In this document: one piece after another, positions 9,483-18,006 of the stretch | Position numbering within the stretch: the stretch's first letter is position 1 | Layout: every line of letters begins with the position of its first letter | NCBI GenBank assembly: GCA_026131555.1 | Contig: JAMXJH010000011.1 | Location: 1 to 64,000, forward strand | Origin: Aerococcaceae bacterium NML190073 | GTDB taxonomy: Bacteria > Bacillota > Bacilli > Lactobacillales > Aerococcaceae | Reading direction: 5' to 3' | Length of the DNA: 64,000 nucleotides | Notes under the pieces: model-generated | Database searches by the model: none | What the model was told of the DNA's origin: nothing | The model's input: only the letters and a program-made list of their open reading frames with translations | Translations under genes and position numbers: made by a program

Positions 9483-10345
9483 CTCATTAACCCCGCTTCC
9501 TCAATCAATGGATACAAAAAGGCTTGTGCCTCTTTGATAGCTTCGCGTGTTTCTTCTACTGTTTCGCAATTCTCGCTCCACATTTCAATTAAGAATGGAC
9601 CTTGATAATTCGTTTGCTTAAGAATTCGGAAACATTCTTGCCAATCGACACACCCTTTTCCAAAAGGAACATCTCGAAACTGTCCTTTCGATGTCGGTGT
9701 CACTGCATAAGTATCTTTTAAGTGCAATCCTGCTAAGGAACCATGCCCTAAATAGAATTCACTGTACAAGTCATTATGCCATGCAGAAACATTTCCAGTA
9801 TCCGGATAAACGAACAAGTAAGGTGAATCTACTTCTTTAGCTACAGCTAAGTATTTCTCAATACTATTGATGAACGGGTCATCCATAATCTCAATTGCCA
9901 ATATCACTTGTGCTTGCTCTGCCCAGTCACAAGATTTGCGTAAATTCTTAATGAAACGCGCCCGAGTTTCAGGTGATTTGTCTTCATAATAGACATCATA
10001 GCCCGCTAATTGGATAACACGCACACCCAAATCTTGTGCTAATTCGATACATTGTTTCATCAATTCGAGTGATTTCGCTTCGATACTCGCATCATTAGAG
10101 CCCAATGGATAACGACGATGACCGCTAAAACAAATGCTTGGAATACGAATTCCTGTTTGATAAATTGCTTTCACAATTTCCAAACGCTCTTCCTTCGTCC
10201 AATTCAATCGCGCTAATCGAGCGTCACTCTCATCGACGGACATTTCTACGAAATCAAAGCCTAATTCTTTGGCGAACTCCAAACGTTCTAACCATGTGAA
10301 GTGTTTAGGTGTTGCTTTCTCATAAATACCAATGGGGCGTTTCAT
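9473..10345 (-). CDS. ulaE: L-ribulose-5-phosphate (L-xylulose-5-phosphate) 3-epimerase UlaE
   Basis: 290 residues, xylose-isomerase-like TIM barrel. It interconverts L-xylulose 5-phosphate and L-ribulose 5-phosphate. The N-terminus GIYEKATPKHFTWLERL and the metal-site stretches LAIEIMD, VYPDTGNVSAWH and GHGSLAGLHLKDT match the UlaE/SgaU family. It overlaps ulaD by 4 bases (ATGA) and ulaF by 10, so translation of the three is coupled. Confidence 0.93.
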   Translation of the reverse strand: MKRPIGIYEKATPKHFTWLERLEFAKELGFDFVEMSVDESDARLARLNWTKEERLEIVKAIYQTGIRIPSICFSGHRRYPLGSNDASIEAKSLELMKQCIELAQDLGVRVIQLAGYDVYYEDKSPETRARFIKNLRKSCDWAEQAQVILAIEIMDDPFINSIEKYLAVAKEVDSPYLFVYPDTGNVSAWHNDLYSEFYLGHGSLAGLHLKDTYAVTPTSKGQFRDVPFGKGCVDWQECFRILKQTNYQGPFLIEMWSENCETVEETREAIKEAQAFLYPLIEEAGLMRCD

Positions 10346-10986
10346 TCCTCATTCCCCCATATTCTGACGATTTCCGCCTTAAAATCGCGCGCTGCTTGAG
10401 CTTGATCCGGTGCTGCCGTAATTCCGCGTCCTGTGATAAAAGTATATACATTTAAACCACGGAACAACTCTAATGTTTCTTTGGTCAAGCCTCCTGTTAC
10501 AGATACACGGAATCCCATATCAATGAGTTTTCTTACACGCTCTAAATCGCGCTCGCCCCATGTTTCGCCAGATAGTAGAGCATCGCGACTTTGGTGATAG
10601 ATCGCTTGATCAATTCCGGCATCCAGCCATTGTTGCGCATCTTCATAAGTCCAATTCCCGTATAGTTCAACTTGAAGCTCACCGATTTCTTCTTTGGCTG
10701 CTTTCATCGTTGCGATAGTTGCGTTACAAATAACCGTCATCCAGTCCGCACCGGCTTCACGGCAATTTTTGGCGACTGTCCCACCTGCATCTGCACATTT
10801 GGTATCTGCAATGATAATTTTATCCGGGAACACACTGCGTAAACATTTTACAGCTTTCATCCCTTCCGCCAAACATAAAATCGTTCCCGCTTCAATAATA
10901 TCTACTTCCGGACCAGCCAAGCGAATCGATTCTAATGCACTTTCTAAAGTATTGTTATCTAATGCAATTTGTAAATTTGGAATCAT
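10342..10986 (-). CDS. ulaD: 3-keto-L-gulonate-6-phosphate decarboxylase UlaD
   Basis: 214 residues, orotidine-monophosphate-decarboxylase-like barrel. It decarboxylates 3-keto-L-gulonate 6-phosphate to L-xylulose 5-phosphate. The signature IIADTKCADAGG carries the D.K..D magnesium/catalytic motif, and the phosphate site is VTGGLT plus FITGRGI. It follows ulaC by 21 bases in one operon. Hexulose-6-phosphate synthase is a related family, but the surrounding ula genes decide the call. Confidence 0.93.
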   Translation of the reverse strand: MIPNLQIALDNNTLESALESIRLAGPEVDIIEAGTILCLAEGMKAVKCLRSVFPDKIIIADTKCADAGGTVAKNCREAGADWMTVICNATIATMKAAKEEIGELQVELYGNWTYEDAQQWLDAGIDQAIYHQSRDALLSGETWGERDLERVRKLIDMGFRVSVTGGLTKETLELFRGLNVYTFITGRGITAAPDQAQAARDFKAEIVRIWGNEE

Positions 10987-11007
10987 ACTTTCTCTCCTCT
11001 TTCTATA

Positions 11008-11493
11008 CTACTCGCCCAAGTCAAAGCCGGCTAAATACGGGCTGTCTTTTGTTTCGTCAATCATCGCTAATACTTCTTCTGCGGTTGTCGCTTGTTCCAA
11101 TCTGCTTACCGCATTTTCGATTTCGAGTAAAGCAACAACTTGCGGAATTGCCACGCTTGCATGAATTTGTGAGCTTGTTGCTGCTAGTGCAATCAGAACA
11201 GAAACTTCTTTTCCATCTGAGAAAGTTACAGGTTCTGTAAGCGTAACGAGTGAGAATGAGTCGCGTTGTACACCAGCTTCCGGACGTGCATGTGGCATCG
11301 CCATTCCCGGCATCAAAATATAATATGGACCGTATTCTTCCGTCGAAGCAATCACTGCATCATAATACTCCGGCAATACCGCTCCACTTTCAATCAGTGG
11401 ATCAATTGACAATTTAACGGCCTCTTGCCAAGTTGTCGCATTTAACCCTAAACGAATAGAATTATTCTCAATCAATGCTTGTTTCAAATTCAT
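11008..11493 (-). CDS. ulaC: Ascorbate-specific PTS EIIA component UlaC
   Basis: 161 residues, PTS EIIA of the mannitol/fructose fold. The phospho-accepting histidine is in MPGMAMPHARPEAG (about H68). It passes phosphate from HPr to UlaB. Shine-Dalgarno AAGGGGG precedes ATG 11493. It is separated from ulaB by an unusual 171-base gap containing two hairpins. Confidence 0.92.
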   Translation of the reverse strand: MNLKQALIENNSIRLGLNATTWQEAVKLSIDPLIESGAVLPEYYDAVIASTEEYGPYYILMPGMAMPHARPEAGVQRDSFSLVTLTEPVTFSDGKEVSVLIALAATSSQIHASVAIPQVVALLEIENAVSRLEQATTAEEVLAMIDETKDSPYLAGFDLGE

Positions 11494-11499
11494 TTATAT

Positions 11500-11660
11500 T
11501 CCCCCTTTTATAATTTAGGGGTTGGAAAACCAAGTTCCCAAGCCCCTACTGTGTTAAATATTTCAATTTACCGGCTGAACTGTCTATGAAGAAACTGTTC
11601 TCTCTAAAAGCGCGATGTCCTTCACAGATATTCTCTGTTATTGCGAGAACTATCTGGTGC
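11500..11660 (-). other. ulaB-ulaC intercistronic region with two hairpins
   Basis: On the minus strand an imperfect stem of about ten base pairs (AGATA-g-TTCTC with GAGAATATCT) lies shortly after ulaB. A second hairpin with AGGGG/CCCCT arms sits just before the ulaC ribosome-binding site. Neither is followed by a convincing T-run, so they look more like RNA-processing or stability elements than terminators. Confidence 0.5.
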
Positions 11661-11664
11661 CTTT

Positions 11665-11943
11665 TTACAGAATTTCTTCTAACTTAGCGCGAATTTCTTT
11701 ATCATCCATTAAGTTATCTAAACCAATCAATTTACCAGGTGTGCGTCCTGTTAATTCATTGATTAAGTGAACAGATGCCACGATTACGTCATATTGACCG
11801 GCAATTCCTTTCGCCTCTCCAACGCTGCATGAATCAACTTTGAAATCTGACTGTCCTAAATTACGGAGTGCCATTTCAATTTTCATTTTGATTACCATGC
11901 TTGACCCCATACCATTACCACATGCTGCTAATACTTTTAACAT
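11665..11943 (-). CDS. ulaB: Ascorbate-specific PTS EIIB component UlaB
   Basis: 92 residues, PTS EIIB of the lactose/cellobiose-like P-loop fold. The phospho-accepting cysteine is C8 in LAACGNGMGSSM. It receives phosphate from UlaC and hands it to ascorbate during transport by UlaA. It lies 32 bases after ulaA. Confidence 0.93.
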   Translation of the reverse strand: MLKVLAACGNGMGSSMVIKMKIEMALRNLGQSDFKVDSCSVGEAKGIAGQYDVIVASVHLINELTGRTPGKLIGLDNLMDDKEIRAKLEEIL

Positions 11944-11975
11944 ATGCTCTCTCCTCCTCGTATATGTTTTATTTG

Positions 11976-13433
11976 TTAGGCATTAACTACATCATCTTGC
12001 ACTTGTGCATTGTAATATTTCTCTTTGTCTTTTGCTTTCATAAATTGTAACTGTGGAATTGCCAGGAAACCAATTGCTATAAGCACAACGCCTACTACGC
12101 CGGTTACGCTGAACAAGCCCGGAATAGCTGCCCACACAGTTGTAAAGTCGATGTTCCCGTGATGTCCCCCTGATAATTGAAGAATACTTACAGCAATCGC
12201 ACCGCCCACAACTTGCAAGATTCCCGAAATAAACGGTAAAATCATAGCAGCTTTCGCACCACCGCGTTTATTAGCAAAAACAGCGATTGTCGCGTTGTCG
12301 AAGAATACAGGAACGAATCCGGTAATAATCAGCACTGGGTTTTTGAATAAAATCATCAAGCCGATTGTAATGAACTGACCGATTGCCCCTGAAACGAATC
12401 CGAACAATACAGCGTTTGGTGAACCGAATCCATAAGTTGCCGCACAGTCAACCGCCGGTACAGAACCCGGTAATAACTTGCTTGAAATTCCTTGGAATGA
12501 GTTGGTTAATTCCGCAACGAACATCCGAACTCCAGTCATTAAGACTACCAAGTATACAGAGAACATTAAAGCTGTTGAGATAATATACATAAAGAACTCT
12601 TGTTTCGCCGGATTATAAACCGCATTCCCAACAATCTCTTTATCTGTCAAAATTTCCGGTCCCAAAATTGTCAAAACAGAACCGAAGAAAACCAACATCA
12701 ATGTAGCAGAAGCTACTACGTTATCATGGAAAATGGATAGGAACTTAGGCAATTTAATATCATCTAGCCCTTTGTTAGGGTCACCGATTTTGCCGGCAAC
12801 TTTATCTGTTAACCAAACGGCGAATTGTTGTTGGTGTCCAATCGCAAATCCGGCACCACCCGTTAAATTCTGTGTGGCTTCTACTGTCAAGTTTGAACTT
12901 ACTGCCCAATACAATCCACAAAGCACACCGATTGTTACAATTCCCCATACATTACGCAAACTTGGAATCAAGAATAGAACAATCCAAGAAATTGTTGTTG
13001 CTTGTTGCACCATAATGTGTCCTGTAATAAACAACGTACGCACTTTAGTAATTTTGCGGAACAAAACGAGTACAATATTCACTAAGAATCCGATTAATAG
13101 GGCTGTTGTTGCCGCACTGACAAAGTCAGGCAACTGAGCTTCCATTTGTTTGTTAACAGCTGCCAATCCGAAATAAGGGTCAATAACCGCCGCATTCAAA
13201 CCAAATTTCACGTTCAATGCCGCCAAAATCGGACGGAATGTTGTTACCAAACCACCTGCACCTACGTTCAAAATCATGTAACCTACGGTTGCCTTAATGA
13301 ATCCCGCAAACACTTCATGTAGCGGTTTTTTCAATAGCATGTACCCGATTAGGACGAGCAAGCCGACGAAAAACTCTGGCTTTTGTAAAATGTTCACAGA
13401 GAAAAACTGAATAATACCTTGTAGAAACTCCAT
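11976..13433 (-). CDS. ulaA: Ascorbate-specific PTS EIIC permease UlaA
   Basis: 485 residues with about eleven hydrophobic segments, including FFVGLLVLIGYMLLKKP at the N-terminus and FAIGHQQQFAVWLTDKVAGK in the middle. These are typical of the UlaA/SgaT EIIC family, which imports L-ascorbate and releases L-ascorbate 6-phosphate in the cytoplasm. It is the first gene of the ulaABCDEF run and has its own promoter, operator and cre box at 13490-13558, separate from that of ulaG. Confidence 0.93.
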   Translation of the reverse strand: MEFLQGIIQFFSVNILQKPEFFVGLLVLIGYMLLKKPLHEVFAGFIKATVGYMILNVGAGGLVTTFRPILAALNVKFGLNAAVIDPYFGLAAVNKQMEAQLPDFVSAATTALLIGFLVNIVLVLFRKITKVRTLFITGHIMVQQATTISWIVLFLIPSLRNVWGIVTIGVLCGLYWAVSSNLTVEATQNLTGGAGFAIGHQQQFAVWLTDKVAGKIGDPNKGLDDIKLPKFLSIFHDNVVASATLMLVFFGSVLTILGPEILTDKEIVGNAVYNPAKQEFFMYIISTALMFSVYLVVLMTGVRMFVAELTNSFQGISSKLLPGSVPAVDCAATYGFGSPNAVLFGFVSGAIGQFITIGLMILFKNPVLIITGFVPVFFDNATIAVFANKRGGAKAAMILPFISGILQVVGGAIAVSILQLSGGHHGNIDFTTVWAAIPGLFSVTGVVGVVLIAIGFLAIPQLQFMKAKDKEKYYNAQVQDDVVNA

Positions 13434-13489
13434 TTTTTTACCTCTTTTCTGTTAAATTTAATTGTTGAGTTGTTTCCTCTATTATCCCT

Positions 13490-13558
13490 AGTATACGCTT
13501 TCATTATCGCTAATAAAAAGTCCAAGTCTTACACGATAGAGTGTTCATTTATTGGACT
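13490..13558 (-). promoter_or_regulatory. ulaA promoter: 40-bp inverted-repeat operator, cre box and -10
   Basis: On the minus strand AGTCCAA (13552-13558) and TTGGACT (13519-13525) bound a 40-bp element with an inner ACAC/GTGT inverted repeat. A TATACT -10 follows 23 bases on (13490-13495). The same arrangement occurs before ulaG. ATGAAAGCGTATACT (13490-13504) fits the CcpA cre consensus WTGNAANCGNWNNCW at every position and overlaps the -10, which predicts carbon catabolite repression. The poor -35 suggests activation, most likely by the PRD regulator UlaR. Confidence 0.7.
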
Positions 13559-13573
13559 CTTCTTCAATTAGTT

Positions 13574-13615
13574 GAGTGCAGCCAGTTTTCCGACTTACGG
13601 TAGCCGGCTGCACTC
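13574..13615. repeat. Inverted repeat between ulaG and ulaA
   Basis: Perfect ten-base arms, GAGTGCAGCC (13574-13583) and GGCTGCACTC (13606-13615), with a small inner CCG/CGG stem. It lies 16 bases past the ulaG stop but lacks a T-run on the minus strand. It could be a weak terminator or a 3'-end stabiliser for ulaG mRNA. Confidence 0.5.
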
Positions 13616-13630
13616 CTTTAATTGAACTAA

Positions 13631-14695
13631 TTATAAGAAAGATGTAAACGGCACATCGTTCTCGACTGAGAAGACATCATCAAATCCACGATAGAAGTTG
13701 AATTCCAACTTATCTTTATCAGTTGGATAAACAAACTTGCCGCCAACTTGCCAAATATACGGTTTGAATTGATATTGCAAGCGGTCTTTTTTCATTTTCC
13801 ATAGTTCCATAATTTCTTTAGGATCTGCTTGGAAGTTTGACCAAATATCATAGTGAACCGGAATGACAACTTTGGCATTCAACGATTCTGCCATACGTAA
13901 CATATCTACCGAAGTTACTTTATCTGTAATACCGCGCGGGTTCTCACCGAATGCTCCTAAGCAAACGTCTACCTCATGTTCGTTCCCGTGTTTTGCAAAA
14001 TAGTTACAGTAATGCGAATCCCCTGCGTGATATACGCTACCACCTGAAGTCTTGAACAAATAGTTTACCGCAATTAAATCCATATCTTGAGGGAATTGTC
14101 CACGCAAGACAACTTCCGGATTAGGTTCCGTTACTAAAGCCGTTCTGTCGAATGCTTCCAATGCTACCACTTCAATATCATTGACTTGCACGCTGTCGCC
14201 CGGTTTTACCACGATACATTTTTCTTCAGGGACGCCCCAGCCAATCCATGTGTCCACAACTGCTTGTGGTCCAATAAATTTAGCATTTGGACAGTTCTGT
14301 AATACTGCTCCGGCTGTGTTAACATCTAAGTGATCTGAATGGATATGTGTTACAACTAACGCATCCACATCTTTAATTGCAAATGGATCAATAACGAAAG
14401 GTTGTGTCCGCAAGTTTGGTTGTACGTTTTGACAACCGCTCATACGCATCATTTGATGTCCTTTTACCATTTTGCCTGAACCGTGGGTACGCTTGCCGCT
14501 TCCACACCACAAGTCGCAAAGAATGTTTGTATTGCCGTGCGATTTCAACCAAATGCCTGTACAGCCTAGCCACCACATCGCAAAAGTGTTCTCTTCCACC
14601 ACTGTTGCTTCGATTTCCTCGTTTAACCAAGTGCCCCATTCAGGAAATGTGCTTAGTATCCAACTTTCTCTTGTTACATCTTGTGCTTTCCCCAT
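13631..14695 (-). CDS. ulaG: L-ascorbate-6-phosphate lactonase UlaG
   Basis: 354 residues, the usual UlaG length, from ATG 14695 behind GAGGAGG. An upstream in-frame start (14752) lies over the -10 and is rejected. It is a metallo-beta-lactamase-fold hydrolase that opens L-ascorbate 6-phosphate to 3-keto-L-gulonate 6-phosphate in the cytoplasm. The metal-binding motif THIHSDHLD is present, as are HAGDSHYCN and VIPVHYDIW. It has its own promoter, so lactonase and PTS levels can be set separately. Confidence 0.94.
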   Translation of the reverse strand: MGKAQDVTRESWILSTFPEWGTWLNEEIEATVVEENTFAMWWLGCTGIWLKSHGNTNILCDLWCGSGKRTHGSGKMVKGHQMMRMSGCQNVQPNLRTQPFVIDPFAIKDVDALVVTHIHSDHLDVNTAGAVLQNCPNAKFIGPQAVVDTWIGWGVPEEKCIVVKPGDSVQVNDIEVVALEAFDRTALVTEPNPEVVLRGQFPQDMDLIAVNYLFKTSGGSVYHAGDSHYCNYFAKHGNEHEVDVCLGAFGENPRGITDKVTSVDMLRMAESLNAKVVIPVHYDIWSNFQADPKEIMELWKMKKDRLQYQFKPYIWQVGGKFVYPTDKDKLEFNFYRGFDDVFSVENDVPFTSFL

Positions 14696-14729
14696 GATGA
14701 TTCCTCCTCTAAATTTCTTTGACACCTTG

Positions 14730-14795
14730 AGTATACCTTTCTCAGCGTACAAAAAAAGTCCAAATGGAACACAGTTTACTGTACATCATTGGACT
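14730..14795 (-). promoter_or_regulatory. ulaG promoter and 39-bp inverted-repeat operator, doubling as ulaR terminator
   Basis: On the minus strand AGTCCAA (14789-14795) and TTGGACT (14757-14763) flank 25 bases containing an inner ACAGT/ACTGT repeat. TTTTTT follows, and 21 bases on there is TATACT (14730-14735). The layout matches that before ulaA, including the shared AGAG before the left arm. Because the stem is followed by Ts and lies 10 bases past the ulaR frame, it may also end the ulaR transcript. Confidence 0.65.
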
Positions 14796-14804
14796 CTAAA
14801 TACA

Positions 14805-16892
14805 TTATAAATGTTGGTTGATGAAGTTGAGGACTTCTTTGGTTGTTTGACTGCGTTCAAAGACGGATAGAAGCCCTTTTTTGAGTAAGCGGTCAACGCC
14901 GAGAATTAACGGCAAATGTTGCATCTGTTCTTGGGTTGCCACCATAATGAATAATCTGAAATTCCCGTCCTTACTTTGGAGCGGTTCTCGTACGAAAAGG
15001 AAAGTAATATCCGCTATCGTTTCGTTCGGAATATAATGACTGTGCAAGAGAACCACTTCCGGATACACCGACATATATAAACCGCGCTTTTCAATTTCAG
15101 ATTGAATGGATGTCAAATAAGTTGGCGAAATGCTGTTGCGCTCCAGTAAAGGTTGCCCTGTTAACGCAATTGCTTCGTCGTAATCGGCTACTCGCTCTAC
15201 AATCTGCACCTGCTTTTCTTCAAGCGGATAATAGTGAGCGCCATCAGTTACCGGATAGTAGAATTGTTCATTGAATATTTGTTGAATCGCCAAGTTTGCT
15301 TTCGAACGCTTCAACGCATTCGGCACATATTCTGCCAACACTTGGTCTAAACGCTGAATTAAGGTTTCTTGTTCATTTTGCAACGATAATCCCGCACTGA
15401 CCTTTAATAAATTCACAATGTCTTGCGCTTGAAAAATCGGCATCACTGTTACATAAGGAAGATTGACACGAATATCCGGAATGGTTGAAACAATAAAGTC
15501 TATTGTTTCATCAATATTAGCAATATCTGCTACATCCGATACAATCGCAACGATGACTGCTCTCGATAAATATTTATGACATTGTTGCTTGATTAATTTC
15601 TGAATGCCCACCCCTTCATCTGTTACGATGACAATGCGTTGTGACGAGATATGCTTCTCCTCATTTCTCAGTGCACCGCCGATATGAACAGTAATGTACG
15701 CTACATCATCTTCTTGTAATTGAATTTCTAATGCATCTTCAAGAAAAGGCGCACATAATTTCACCAATTCATAGAGATGATGATACTTCTCTCGAATAAC
15801 CGGCGTCAAAGGATTGAACGTAAAAACATTATACTTCTTGCGATACAACAACGCCTTGAAATGCATCACTAAATGGTCACATAATAATTGTTTATTCTCC
15901 AATTGAACGCCGGCTTGCACTTCGAACAATTCAATAAACGCCATTAAGGTTTGTTGTAAATCATGATAGGCAGGACTTTGACTGTGTTTATCGTAATTTT
16001 TGCGAATAGAAAGAAGCATCAATGCCAGAAAATACACTTCCTGCACGCTAAATACCAACTCAAATTGTTGACTGACCTGCGTCATAATGCGCATCGCAAT
16101 CCGATATTCCAAGCGGGCAAAAACATCTTGCAATTGTTCGTCCAACTGCTGGCTGGGAATATTACGTAGCGCCAAGATAAAGTACGGAAAATATTGTAAA
16201 AGCTCTTCCAAATCCTTGCGGTTAAATTCCTTACCTAAATGAGGTTCTTGCGCAATAATATTATCGTATAAAGCCTGCTGAAACAAAGGCGACAACAAAA
16301 CAGCCGCGTCCGCATTTTGTTGAAGAATTTGCTTAATTAATTGAAGGAATAAGTCGTTGTTTGACTGGAAAATTTGCATCAATAAAGCATATACAAATTC
16401 CAGAAACGCAATGTCTTCTCCATCAAAAAAATACCCTTTCCGTTTGCTAACTTCAAGTGTAATCGCATGTGCGCTACTTGCTAGGTACGAACGAATGGTC
16501 ACAATATCATTGAGTACAGTATTGCGGGAAGTTTCAGAAACTTTCATCAATTGTTCTAACGTAACGCGCTGCTCAGTTAGTGCAATGTAGAACATTAGCA
16601 ATAATTGACGTTCATCCGTATTGAGAATATACGTCTCCGCTTCTTCTTCACTTGAAACCAATTCATTGAGAAAAGTACGCTGTTGCTCGCTCAACGAAAT
16701 TCCCACACGTGGTTGATTCTCAATTATCGGTAATTTTTTGGCATTGAGTTCATCATTGATTTTGTCCAAATGATAATAAACAACTCGGCGAGATACGTTG
16801 GCTTGTTGTGCTAATTCACTGATTGAAATGGCACTGGATTGCTCTAATAGGTAACGGATAATACTACATGTCTTCTCATCTAAGTATGGCAT
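14805..16892 (-). CDS. PRD-containing transcriptional activator of the ula genes (UlaR/MtlR-type)
   Basis: 695 residues from ATG 16892 with AGGAGG seven bases upstream. A GTG at 16898 is too close to that site. Order of domains: winged helix/HTH (about 8-60, SISELAQQANVSRRVVYYHL), a second HTH-like region (about 85-140), two PTS regulation domains (about 190-410), an EIIB-like domain (about 415-500, IVIVTDEGVG) and a C-terminal EIIA-like domain (about 545-690, VVLLHSHYIP with a phosphorylatable histidine). This architecture belongs to DNA-binding activators such as MtlR rather than to RNA-binding BglG antiterminators. The twin operators before ulaG and ulaA are its likely targets. Confidence 0.88.
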   Translation of the reverse strand: MPYLDEKTCSIIRYLLEQSSAISISELAQQANVSRRVVYYHLDKINDELNAKKLPIIENQPRVGISLSEQQRTFLNELVSSEEEAETYILNTDERQLLLMFYIALTEQRVTLEQLMKVSETSRNTVLNDIVTIRSYLASSAHAITLEVSKRKGYFFDGEDIAFLEFVYALLMQIFQSNNDLFLQLIKQILQQNADAAVLLSPLFQQALYDNIIAQEPHLGKEFNRKDLEELLQYFPYFILALRNIPSQQLDEQLQDVFARLEYRIAMRIMTQVSQQFELVFSVQEVYFLALMLLSIRKNYDKHSQSPAYHDLQQTLMAFIELFEVQAGVQLENKQLLCDHLVMHFKALLYRKKYNVFTFNPLTPVIREKYHHLYELVKLCAPFLEDALEIQLQEDDVAYITVHIGGALRNEEKHISSQRIVIVTDEGVGIQKLIKQQCHKYLSRAVIVAIVSDVADIANIDETIDFIVSTIPDIRVNLPYVTVMPIFQAQDIVNLLKVSAGLSLQNEQETLIQRLDQVLAEYVPNALKRSKANLAIQQIFNEQFYYPVTDGAHYYPLEEKQVQIVERVADYDEAIALTGQPLLERNSISPTYLTSIQSEIEKRGLYMSVYPEVVLLHSHYIPNETIADITFLFVREPLQSKDGNFRLFIMVATQEQMQHLPLILGVDRLLKKGLLSVFERSQTTKEVLNFINQHL

Positions 16893-16923
16893 TTCCACCC
16901 CTCCTTACTGGTCCTTCAATAAA

Positions 16924-16957
16924 AGTCCCGTAAGCAGTCTGGCGACTTTTTACGGGG
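16924..16957 (-). terminator. Terminator upstream of ulaR (ends the ECF/HesB unit)
   Basis: CCCGTAA (16927-16933) pairs with TTACGGG (16950-16956). On the minus strand the stem is followed by ACTTTTATTG. It separates the 17008-17922 unit from the ulaR gene. Confidence 0.6.
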
Positions 16958-17007
16958 TTTGTGGCAACGAATGTAGTTCTCAAATTCTTACTAAATGAAG
17001 CAATAAG

Positions 17008-17595
17008 CTATTGTTTTTTGTGGTCAAGCGCTCGATAAATCGCCGGCGTTACAATCCCAGCCGCAATTGCCTCCGGCACACCATTGACAACGACGATGCT
17101 GCCGAGTACAGCCCATAATTCCGGCTGTGTGATTTCTTTGATTTGTAAGTAATCCGCTTGCTTGAATAATGCGATGGCGCCCAACACAAAAATTGTGTTC
17201 AACAAGCTGCCGGCTACTCCGCTCAACATGCCCACCAAATTTTTGGATAATTTTTGAGAACGGAAGAAGTTCGCTAGATTACCTACAATAAGCGGCATCA
17301 ATACGCGTGGCAAAACACTTACTAATGGCGATGTAAATACTAATATGTGAAGTGGCGACACCGGTTGAATATAAGCGCGCAACAAACTGTTTAACCCCCA
17401 CATTAAACCAACTGCCATTCCTTCATACGTGCCTAACCATAGCGTCGCAATAATGACTGTAACATGAATAAATGTAATTGATAATGGTGGGATATTGATA
17501 TTCCCTAACATCGGCACCCATGTTTGCAAAATAATCAATGCCATAAATAAACCTAATTGTACTAAACGTTTCGTCTTCTTTGTTGAATAATTCAA
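17008..17595 (-). CDS. ECF transporter substrate-binding (S) component, substrate unknown
   Basis: 195 residues with six hydrophobic segments. The N-terminal helix begins LVQLGLFMALIILQTW, and the loop and end motifs (WLGTYEGMAVGLMWGLNS, VVVNGVPEAIAAGIVTPAIY) are those of the ECF_trnsprt S-component family that includes pantothenate, folate and similar vitamin carriers. S components dock on a shared EcfAAT module, which is not in this window. The vitamin cannot be assigned from sequence; a PanT-like role is only one option. It is in one unit with the HesB-like gene, 12 bases apart. Confidence 0.8.
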   Translation of the reverse strand: MNYSTKKTKRLVQLGLFMALIILQTWVPMLGNINIPPLSITFIHVTVIIATLWLGTYEGMAVGLMWGLNSLLRAYIQPVSPLHILVFTSPLVSVLPRVLMPLIVGNLANFFRSQKLSKNLVGMLSGVAGSLLNTIFVLGAIALFKQADYLQIKEITQPELWAVLGSIVVVNGVPEAIAAGIVTPAIYRALDHKKQ

Positions 17596-17607
17596 AAATA
17601 ATCACCT

Positions 17608-17922
17608 CTAATTATTGACAGCTACGCCGTCTTTTACATAAATGTATGCAGGCTCTTGTAAAACCTCATTGTACACAACATGTAGGTCGTGTCCATCGAA
17701 AAACCACTCATCATTCTCTTCAATAAAGAATAAAATGCCGTTTTCTGAGCGATGGGTTGCCACCGGATACGCCGGAAAATTACTTTCCATTGCTAAAGAG
17801 AAACCGCTGTTAACCGGGCTACAACCATATACTTTCGCCAAGAAACGCACACCAGCACCTTCCGGAATCCCTACTTCTTCTTTGAACCAAGCTGCCGCTT
17901 TGGGCTCTACTACTAATTGCAT
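17608..17922 (-). CDS. HesB/IscA-like (YneR-type) small protein
   Basis: 104 residues, fold family of Fe-S biosynthesis (HesB-like). It shows VRFLAKVYGCSPVNSGFSLAM and a C-terminal acidic strand region. It has one cysteine (about C34) and lacks the C-terminal CGC pair of true IscA/SufA scaffolds, so it belongs to the Gram-positive HesB-like branch whose function is not established. ATG 17922 has a GGAAGGAA site. Confidence 0.75.
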   Translation of the reverse strand: MQLVVEPKAAAWFKEEVGIPEGAGVRFLAKVYGCSPVNSGFSLAMESNFPAYPVATHRSENGILFFIEENDEWFFDGHDLHVVYNEVLQEPAYIYVKDGVAVNN

Positions 17923-18006
17923 ATTGATATTCCTTCCTCAAATCAGATTACTTTCATTATAAAGTTTGTTCCTTCAATAAGCAATTCATCTACACTTCTA
18001 AACGAA

